Shown here: positions 41,921 through 46,876 of the stretch, in pieces
Numbering within the stretch: position 1 is the first letter of the stretch
How the letters are laid out: each line of letters starts with the position of its first letter
From: Catenulisporales bacterium
GTDB lineage: Bacteria; Actinomycetota; Actinomycetes; Streptomycetales; Catenulisporaceae
Assembly (NCBI GenBank): GCA_019510485.1
Contig: JAEKKI010000177.1
Span: 1-46,876, forward strand
Length of the DNA stretch: 46,876 nucleotides
Direction of reading: 5' to 3'
The notes under the pieces: model-generated
Databases searched by the model: none
Told to the model about the DNA's origin: nothing
What the model saw: the letters and a program-made list of their open reading frames with translations, nothing else
Made by a program: the position numbers and the translations under genes

Positions 41921-43600
41921 TCAGTGCCCGAACATCATGGTGACCAGTTTGACGACTACCAGGATGGTGGCCACCGCCAGGTACGCCCGCAGGACCGCCA
42001 GGGCTACCCGCCGCGTCCGCGAGAACTGCGCCTGGCCCAGCCGGCCCAGCGGCGGCGTCCGCCAGTCGTCGCGTCGGGAGCGGTCGACGACGTCGGCGAC
42101 GTAGCCGGGGGCACGCCGTGCCATCAGGGCCTTGATGCCCGCTCCGGCGCCGATCGCGAGCGCCACCGCGGCGCACGCGCCGAGGATCGCCTCGATCTGC
42201 CCGGCGGTGATGTCCGGCTTGAGCACCGAGCCGGTCAGCACCAGCGACAGCGCCACCAGGACCGCGATCACCGCGGAGGTGAACGCCGTGGTCCGGCGGC
42301 CGTTCGCCCACGGTCCGAGCACCGCCTTGTCGGTGCACAGCAGCAGCAGATACACCGACGCCGACGGCAGCAGCACCCCGGCCAGGGCCTGCACGCCGAC
42401 CGTCAGCACGCCCTGCACGTGGTCGCTGGCCACCAGCACGATCGTCGCGGCCAGCGCGATGATGCCGGCGTAGACGGCGTAGAAGCCCTTGGCCTGCTTC
42501 ACGCCGCGGTGCAGCGAGTGGTTGATCTTCAGGCAGTCGCCCATCGCGTAGGCGGTGGACAGCGACACCGCGAAGGCGCCGATGATCGAGGCGTCCAGCA
42601 GCGCCACCGCGAACAGGTCGCCGAGCACCCGGCCGCCGTAGGCCGACAGGCCGCGCGCCACGTCGCGGGCATTGGTGAACGGCCCCGGCAGGTGCGCCGC
42701 CGCGACCGCGCCGAGGCCGATGGTCGCCGCCGCGCCGGCCACGACCACGGCGATCCCGAGGCACAGGTCCGCCTTCTCGTACTTCATGAAGCGCGGCGTG
42801 ATGCGCTTGTCGATGACGTAGCTCTGCTGGAAGAACAACTGCCAGGGCGCGACCGTGGTGCCGACGATGCCGATCACCAGCAGCATCACCGCGGTCAGGT
42901 GGCCGGAGCCGCCGGGCAGGACCGGGGTGGTGAAGCCGTGCGCCATCGCCCCGGCGCCCGGATGCGCCATGATCGAAATCGGGACGAGCAGCAGCGAGCC
43001 CGCGCACAGCGCCAGCGCGATCCGCTCGAACCGCTGGAACGAGCCGGTCATCGCCGCCGCCACGATCACCAGCGCCGCCATCAGCACCGACGGCACCTTG
43101 GGCAGCCCGAGATAGCCGGTGGCCAGCGTGATGCCGATGAACTCGGTCACCAGTGTCAGGGCGTTGAGGATGAAGAGGTCGATGACGCTGAACGCGCCCC
43201 AGAACCTGCCGAACCGCTCGAAGATCAGCCGGGCGTGCCCGACCCCGGTCACCGCGCCCAGGCGCAGCACCATCTCCTGGTTCACGTACAGCACCGGGAC
43301 AAGCAACAGCAGGGTCCACAGCAGCCGGGTGCCGTAGTCGTGGCCGGCCTGGCCGTAGGTGGCGAAGGCGCCGGCGTCGTTGTCCCCGACCATCACGATC
43401 AGCCCGGGGCCGACGATCGCCAGCAGGGTCTTGAGTTTGGCCGACAGGCCGCGGCCGGCGCCGTGGTCGTCGAGGGCGATGGTGCCGAACGCACCCTTGA
43501 TGTCGCCGACGTGCGCGTCGTCGAGCACTGCGCTGTTCTGGTTGAGCTGGCTGGTCTGGCGCAGTTCGCGGACGTCGGTGTTCAGCATTGCCGTGGTCAT
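41921..43600 (-). CDS. Nramp-related transporter with magnesium-type (NRMT) active site
   Basis: A 559-aa inner-membrane protein of the SLC11/Nramp family with about 11 helices and a 55-residue cytoplasmic N-terminus. The transition-metal motif of helix 1 (DPGN) reads DAGA at residues 75-78 in GPGLIVMVGDNDAGAFATY. The helix-6 motif MPH reads APW at 251-253 in GTTVAPWQLFFQQS. Loss of the Asn and of the metal-binding Met is the pattern described for Nramp-related magnesium transporters (NRMT). An M-box Mg2+ riboswitch in its leader supports Mg2+ import rather than Mn2+ or Fe2+. The ATG at 43600 follows GGGGGTG. Confidence 0.9.
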   Translation of the reverse strand: MTTAMLNTDVRELRQTSQLNQNSAVLDDAHVGDIKGAFGTIALDDHGAGRGLSAKLKTLLAIVGPGLIVMVGDNDAGAFATYGQAGHDYGTRLLWTLLLLVPVLYVNQEMVLRLGAVTGVGHARLIFERFGRFWGAFSVIDLFILNALTLVTEFIGITLATGYLGLPKVPSVLMAALVIVAAAMTGSFQRFERIALALCAGSLLLVPISIMAHPGAGAMAHGFTTPVLPGGSGHLTAVMLLVIGIVGTTVAPWQLFFQQSYVIDKRITPRFMKYEKADLCLGIAVVVAGAAATIGLGAVAAAHLPGPFTNARDVARGLSAYGGRVLGDLFAVALLDASIIGAFAVSLSTAYAMGDCLKINHSLHRGVKQAKGFYAVYAGIIALAATIVLVASDHVQGVLTVGVQALAGVLLPSASVYLLLLCTDKAVLGPWANGRRTTAFTSAVIAVLVALSLVLTGSVLKPDITAGQIEAILGACAAVALAIGAGAGIKALMARRAPGYVADVVDRSRRDDWRTPPLGRLGQAQFSRTRRVALAVLRAYLAVATILVVVKLVTMMFGH

Positions 43601-43730
43601 GTGGAAACACCCCCTGCTGCCTGGTCGTGGCGGCGGGTCGGGCGGCGCGCGGTGATCCGCCCCGAGGCGCGCGCAGGCCGAGATGGCCCGGGCGCCCGGG
43701 TGGGGATGCGGAAGCGGGTTGCTGGTGCGG

Positions 43731-43814
43731 TCAGCGCGCGCCGAGGGACGAACGGTGGATGGGGTGGTGCTCGATGTGGGGCCGACTGTGGCCCGAACTA
43801 CTTCCGGATTTCAT
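43731..43814 (-). CDS. 27-aa His-rich leader ORF between the M-box and the transporter
   Basis: A very good ribosome site (GGGAGGTGG, six bases before ATG 43814) drives a short frame, MKSGSSSGHSRPHIEHHPIH plus RSSLGAR. It lies 176 bp after the M-box 3' end and 131 bp before the transporter start. Five His in a 12-residue stretch and several Pro codons make it a candidate regulatory leader peptide, in the way Mg2+-transporter leaders in enterobacteria use Pro-rich peptides. A GC palindrome (CCCGGG-CG-CCCGGG at 43687-43700) follows it. Coding status is inferred from the RBS only. Confidence 0.5.
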   Translation of the reverse strand: MKSGSSSGHSRPHIEHHPIHRSSLGAR

Positions 43815-43989
43815 CGTTGACCACCTCCCTCGCCGTCGTGGCGCCGCAGCGCCGGTGTCCCTCGCGTCCACGTCTGGTGAACACGGTCCTGCTGACACCC
43901 GCGAGAGGTACATCGGGGGCTCTCCCGCTGTGCCCGCGCCGTATGCGATGTGCTGCACGGCAGCGGCAGGGAGGATCCCGGCCACCTCT

Positions 43990-44140
43990 CTCGTCAGAGC
44001 TTCGGCACTTCACGGCGTAGCGTCAGCTGCGCAGCCACTTGGGATCACCCCTTAAGCCGAGGAGATCTGTCCTGATCCGGAGGGTCTCTCGACCGATGGG
44101 ATCAGTGGCCTTTGTCCGTGAAGACGCCTCACCGAACGAG
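43990..44140 (-). ncRNA. M-box (ykoK leader) Mg2+ riboswitch
   Basis: On the minus strand the leader begins CTCGTTCGGTGAGGCGTCTT and ends GTGCCGAAGCTCTGACGAG, matching the M-box ends. The nested helices pair as expected: P1 CTCGT/ACGAG, P2 TTCACGG/CCGTGAA, P3 GCCACT/AGTGGC. Conserved internal blocks are also present (CGGTCGAGAGACC, GTGGCTGCGCAGC, GACGCTACGCCGTGAAGTGC). M-boxes fold when Mg2+ is plentiful and shut off downstream Mg2+ transport genes. Here the downstream gene is the NRMT-like transporter, about 390 bp further on. Confidence 0.93.
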
Positions 44141-44158
44141 GTGTCCTAACGGAATACG

Positions 44159-44188
44159 AGGATCCTCTTGCCCTGCGGCGCGTGTCAA
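44159..44188 (-). promoter_or_regulatory. Likely promoter of the M-box/transporter transcript
   Basis: A consensus -35 TTGACA (44188-44183, minus strand) lies 18 bases before GATCCT (44164-44159), an imperfect -10. Transcription would start near 44152, about a dozen bases before the M-box. Confidence 0.5.
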
Positions 44189-44323
44189 CTCCGCGGGTTA
44201 CAGGTGTGTAACGATGCGAATGCGGCTGCAACTCCGGGGGTAGTCCGGAACGTTTGCGTCGGATGGGTGAGCGGCCTGTGTGTCGACGGCGGGGTTGTGG
44301 GTCTGGGCTGGGATATTCGGTGG

Positions 44324-44833
44324 ATGCTGGAGACTCCCGAAGAACTTGCCGACCTGCAGGCTCTGCTCGACGAAAGCGCCGCCGCGGCCGGGCCGCACAT
44401 GAGGGAAATCATTACGGATGAGCGTCGGGTGGACGCCGCTGCGCTGGTGCGACGTCTGTCAGGGATGCGTCTCATCACTGTGGCGACCGTCACGGCCGAC
44501 GGGCGTCCGTTGACCGGTCCGTTCGACGGGTACTTCTTGCACGGCGCTTGGTGGTTCAGCTCTGGGGCGGATGCGGTGCGGATCCGTCATCTGAGGGCGC
44601 GGCCGGCGGTGAGTGCTACGTATCTGCCGGGGGAGGAGCTGGCGGTGACGGCGCATGGGCGGGCCGAGTTGTTCGATCTGCACGGGCCGGAGTGTGCGGA
44701 TCTGCGGCAGGCGATGCTGGACTTCTATCTTCCGAAGCAGGGGCCCGCCTTCCAGGAGTGGATGGACGGGATCGAGGGCGGAGTCGGCGTGCGCATCGAT
44801 GCGCGGAAGCTCTTCACATTCTCTGGCGCATAG
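44324..44833 (+). CDS. Pyridoxamine 5'-phosphate oxidase-fold protein
   Basis: A 169-aa split-barrel (PPOX/FMN- or F420-binding) protein: MRLITVATVTADGRPLTGPFDGYFLHGAWWFSS, then DAVRIRHLRARPAVSATYLPGEELAVTAHGRAEL. Members reduce or oxidise small molecules with flavin or F420, or bind haem; this one cannot be assigned further. ATG 44324 is the best start; an open frame from 44168 overlaps the M-box promoter and is not homologous. It is followed 9 bp later by the GNAT gene. Confidence 0.82.
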   Translation: MLETPEELADLQALLDESAAAAGPHMREIITDERRVDAAALVRRLSGMRLITVATVTADGRPLTGPFDGYFLHGAWWFSSGADAVRIRHLRARPAVSATYLPGEELAVTAHGRAELFDLHGPECADLRQAMLDFYLPKQGPAFQEWMDGIEGGVGVRIDARKLFTFSGA

Positions 44834-44842
44834 CATGCAAGC

Positions 44843-45382
44843 GTGTTGAAAGAGCATGTGACTACTGCCCGATTGCTACTGGAGCCGCTTACGGCGGCGG
44901 ATGCCGACGACATGGTCTCGGTGTTGGCTGCCCCGGAGTTGTATGCGTTCATCGGCGGCGAGCCGCCGGATGTGGAGGGTTTGCGCGCTCGGTATGAGCG
45001 CTTGGCTGTGGGTGGCTCTGCGGATGGATCGCAGGAGTGGCACAACTGGATCGCCCGGCGTGTCGGGGACGGTGTCGCGGTGGGGACGGTGCAGGCGACG
45101 GTGAGTGCTGGGGCCGGCTCCGGGCGCGTCGCTGACGTGGCATGGGTCGTCGGTGCGCCGTTCCAGGGCCGCGGCTACGCCGTCGAAGCGGCCTCGGCGC
45201 TGGTCGCCTGGCTGCGGGAACGCGGCGTGACCGAGGTCCGTGCGCACATCCATCCTGAACATGCGGCGTCCGCGCGCGTGGCCGAGCGGATCGGCCTGAC
45301 CCCGAGCGGCGTACTGGACGACGAGGGCGAACAGATCTGGCGGTCGGCACTGCCCGCACAGCGATTGGAGACGGCCCGATGA
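44843..45382 (+). CDS. GNAT-family N-acetyltransferase
   Basis: A 179-aa acetyltransferase of the RimJ/RimL-like group: TTARLLLEPLTAADADDMVSVLAAPELYAFIGG at the start, the acetyl-CoA loop GAPFQGRGYAVEAASALVAWL (Q/RxxGxG/A), and AHIHPEHAASARVAERIGLTPSG at the end. The GTG start lies 9 bp after the PPOX gene, and its stop overlaps the methionine aminopeptidase ATG (ATGA), so the three genes form an operon. It may modify protein N-termini or a small molecule; proximity to map is suggestive only. Confidence 0.9.
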   Translation: MLKEHVTTARLLLEPLTAADADDMVSVLAAPELYAFIGGEPPDVEGLRARYERLAVGGSADGSQEWHNWIARRVGDGVAVGTVQATVSAGAGSGRVADVAWVVGAPFQGRGYAVEAASALVAWLRERGVTEVRAHIHPEHAASARVAERIGLTPSGVLDDEGEQIWRSALPAQRLETAR

Positions 45383-46146
45383 TCGAGCTGAAGACGCCGC
45401 GGGAGATCGACAAGATGGCGGTCACCGGCCGGTTCGTCGCCGAGGTCCTCGCCGAGCTGGCCGAGCTGGCCCGTCCGGGCGTGAACCTGCTGGACCTGGA
45501 GCAGCGCGCCCGCCGCCGCGTCAAGGAGCGCGGTGCGGAGTCCTGCTACTGGGACTACTCTCCTTCGTTCGGCCGGGGCCCGTTTCGCAACGTCATATGC
45601 CTGTCGGTGAACGATGCGGTGCTGCATGGGATGCCGTATAAGTACACGTTGCGCGATGGCGATGTGCTGTCCCTGGACTTCGCCGTCTCGATCGACGGCT
45701 GGGTCGCGGACTCGGCTCGGACAGTCATCGTCGGCACGCCGCGTGAGGAGGACGTCCGGCTGGTCGAGTCGACCCGCACCGCCCTGGACGCCGGCATCGC
45801 CGCGGCGGTCCCCGGCGCGAAGCTCGGCGATGTCTCGGCGGCGATCGGGGCTGTGGCCGCGGCGCACGGGTACCCGGTCAACGTCCAGTTCGGCGGCCAC
45901 GGCCTCGGGCGGACCATGCACGAGGACCCGCACGTGCCGAACGTCGGCCGGCCGGGACGCGGCCTGGTTCTGCGTCCGGGGCTGACGCTCGCGCTGGAGC
46001 CGTGGTGGTCCGCGGTGTCGAACGAGATCTTCACGGACCCCGATGGCTGGACGCTGCGCTTCAGCGACGGCTCGCGTGGGGCGCACTCGGAGCACACGAT
46101 CGCTATTACGGAGGACGGGGCGCGGGTGCTTACGCGGGCGGAGTGA
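45379..46146 (+). CDS. map: Methionine aminopeptidase, type I
   Basis: Removes the initiator Met from nascent proteins, using two metal ions. The 255-aa protein shows all five ligands: the Asp pair in LSLDFAVSIDGWVADSART, His in GGHGLGRTMHEDP, Glu in LALEPWW and Glu in GAHSEHTIAITEDG. The substrate His lies in VNDAVLHGMP. There is no N-terminal zinc-finger extension. It overlaps the GNAT gene by 4 bp. Actinomycetes often have several map copies; this looks like an accessory one, being outside the ribosomal-protein cluster. Confidence 0.93.
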   Translation: MIELKTPREIDKMAVTGRFVAEVLAELAELARPGVNLLDLEQRARRRVKERGAESCYWDYSPSFGRGPFRNVICLSVNDAVLHGMPYKYTLRDGDVLSLDFAVSIDGWVADSARTVIVGTPREEDVRLVESTRTALDAGIAAAVPGAKLGDVSAAIGAVAAAHGYPVNVQFGGHGLGRTMHEDPHVPNVGRPGRGLVLRPGLTLALEPWWSAVSNEIFTDPDGWTLRFSDGSRGAHSEHTIAITEDGARVLTRAE

Positions 46147-46297
46147 GGTTTCTTGCTGTGCCTGGCCAGGATTCTTGTGGCTGGTGACGGATTGCCATGA
46201 TCGTTGGCAGCGGCGTTGAGATCCGACGCCGCTGCCGGTGGACGGCGGTAGCACGGCCGCGGACATCGCTCACGCCTACGGCTGCTGTCCAGACGCC
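46147..46297. other. Intergenic stretch after map with a possible gene remnant
   Basis: From about 46236 a plus-strand frame can be read as VDGGSTAADIAHAYGCCPDALVRTIDENATSLRR before a stop at the first tandem repeat unit. It could be the tail of a decayed gene. There is no convincing start, ribosome site or homology. No RNA gene or promoter stands out. Confidence 0.3.
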
Positions 46298-46419
46298 CTC
46301 GTCCGAACCATCGACGAGAACGCCACATCGCTCCGGCGATGATCGACCGCATGGCTAGCTCGTCCGAACCATCGACGAGAACGCCACATCGCTCCGGCGA
46401 TGATCGACCGCATGGCTAG
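46298..46419. repeat. 61-bp perfect tandem duplication with internal hairpin
   Basis: Two identical, directly adjacent 61-bp units (46298-46358 and 46359-46419) begin CTCGTCCGAACCATCGACG and end CGACCGCATGGCTAG. Each holds a hairpin CATCGC-TCCG-GCGATG. The perfect identity indicates a recent duplication or strong constraint. It lies between map and the paa operon start and could act as a double terminator. Confidence 0.9.
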
Positions 46420-46489
46420 ATGGCGAATATCGCGGCCCGGCACAACAACCGCGCTGTTGACAGCACCGCCGCCGCGGCGGGATCATTGA

Positions 46490-46503
46490 ACCGAACGTTC
46501 GGT
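46490..46503. promoter_or_regulatory. PaaR-type operator upstream of paaA
   Basis: The perfect palindrome ACCGAACGTTCGGT lies 19 bp before the paaA GTG, with a further CGGTTGA half-site next to it. ACCGAACG/CGTTCGGT palindromes are the kind of site bound by TetR-type PaaR repressors in front of phenylacetate genes, released by phenylacetyl-CoA. Confidence 0.7.
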
Positions 46504-46522
46504 CGGTTGAGAGGTGGGTGCC

Positions 46523-46876
46523 GTGGCGGCCGAGGCGAGGATGGAAGAGGGCTCGGGTCAGCAGGAGTTGCAGGCGCGGTTCGACGAGCTCATCGCCGCC
46601 GACGAGCGGGTCGAGCCGCGGGACTGGATGCCGGAGGCGTACCGCAAGACGTTGGTGCGGCAGATCGCGCAGCACGCGCACTCCGAGATTATCGGGATGC
46701 AGCCGGAGGGGAACTGGCTCACCCGGGCGCCTTCGCTGCGGCGTAAGGCGATTCTGCTGGCGAAGGTGCAGGACGAGGCCGGCCATGGGCTTTATCTGTA
46801 CGCGGCTGCGGAGACGCTGGGCGTCGACCGTGCGGACCTGCTCGACGCGTTGCACACCGGTCGGCAGAAGTATTCG
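46523..46876 (+). CDS. paaA: 1,2-phenylacetyl-CoA epoxidase, catalytic subunit A (3'-truncated by window)
   Basis: The first 118 residues of PaaA, the di-iron subunit of the multicomponent oxygenase that epoxidises phenylacetyl-CoA in aerobic phenylacetate breakdown. Recognisable are [67 protein letters not shown]; the first di-iron ligands lie in AHSE and QDEAGHG. The GTG at 46523 follows GAGAGGTG; an in-frame ATG at 46541 is an alternative. The gene runs off the window, where paaB, C and others would be expected. Confidence 0.94.
   Translation, partial: MAAEARMEEGSGQQELQARFDELIAADERVEPRDWMPEAYRKTLVRQIAQHAHSEIIGMQPEGNWLTRAPSLRRKAILLAKVQDEAGHGLYLYAAAETLGVDRADLLDALHTGRQKYS

Noticed and set aside
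43731..43985. 84-codon minus-strand protein covering the leader of the Nramp-like gene
   Set aside because: Only the last 27 codons have a ribosome site; the upstream part lies between the M-box and that site and looks non-coding.
41924..44020. Open frame of 698 codons on the plus strand opposite the Nramp-like gene
   Set aside because: Composition (His/Arg/Gln-rich) is that of an antisense shadow, and it runs through the M-box and leader region.
1..46876. CRISPR arrays, tRNA or rRNA genes, prophage genes
   Set aside because: I saw no regularly spaced repeats, no recognisable tRNA or rRNA stretch, and no integrase, capsid or terminase protein on either strand.

Overview
The window comes from a high-GC actinomycete. 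GC is very high throughout, with strong third-position GC bias that creates long antisense shadow frames. Gene content and order also fit: an NAD+ synthetase, a GlnA2-type glutamine synthetase and GlnE lie close together, as I recall for Streptomyces. A 6C RNA and an actinobacterial-type M-box are present, as are a bacterial nitric-oxide-synthase relic and many GTG starts. I cannot name the species; a Streptomyces or Catenulispora relative is plausible.

Layout. 1-2.8 kb: end of a DHA2 drug exporter, a TetR regulator and an NmrA-like reductase. 2.8-6.5 kb: nadE (minus) and glnA2 (plus), diverging around a 6C RNA encoded on the minus strand. 6.7-9.9 kb: a Fic-like toxin/RHH antitoxin pair, a quinone reductase, a compact ECF sigma cassette (29-aa membrane peptide, sigma factor, Cys-rich membrane protein) and a Nudix hydrolase. 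10-16 kb: a secreted phospholipase C-like phosphoesterase, glnE and a PAP2 membrane phosphatase that ends in an overlapping stop with glnE. 16-29 kb: a tightly coupled carbohydrate module on the minus strand (GntR regulator, CUT1 ABC importer, PHP metallohydrolase, TIM-barrel epimerase, Gfo/Idh/MocA dehydrogenase, GH38 alpha-mannosidase) with iolB transcribed divergently. Most of the module is bracketed by two inverted copies of a 62-bp sequence with a strikingly A/T-rich core. 29-35.6 kb: mixed housekeeping and accessory genes (VOC protein, membrane protein, RlmA-type 23S rRNA methyltransferase, dienelactone hydrolase, PRPP synthetase, GMC oxidoreductase, DUF6295-like protein), ending in an internally deleted nitric oxide synthase. 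35.7-41.9 kb: SDR, ECF sigma factor with a SnoaL-like tail, AAA ATPase, peptidoglycan-binding protein and CPA1 antiporter. 41.9-44.2 kb: an Nramp-family protein with the NRMT (magnesium) active-site signature, downstream of a clear M-box Mg2+ riboswitch and a small His-rich leader ORF. 44.3-46.9 kb: PPOX-fold protein, GNAT acetyltransferase, methionine aminopeptidase, a 61-bp tandem duplication, and the start of a phenylacetate (paa) operon behind a PaaR-type palindrome.

How the genes work together. The clearest functional units are the M-box/Mg2+ transporter pair, the GntR-controlled import-and-degradation module for a mannose- and/or inositol-containing compound, and the nitrogen cluster (glnA2, glnE). 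The most unusual items are the inverted 62-bp repeat pair, the NOS deletion relic, the coupled micro-peptide/sigma/membrane-protein cassette and the leader peptide inside the Mg2+ transporter leader.
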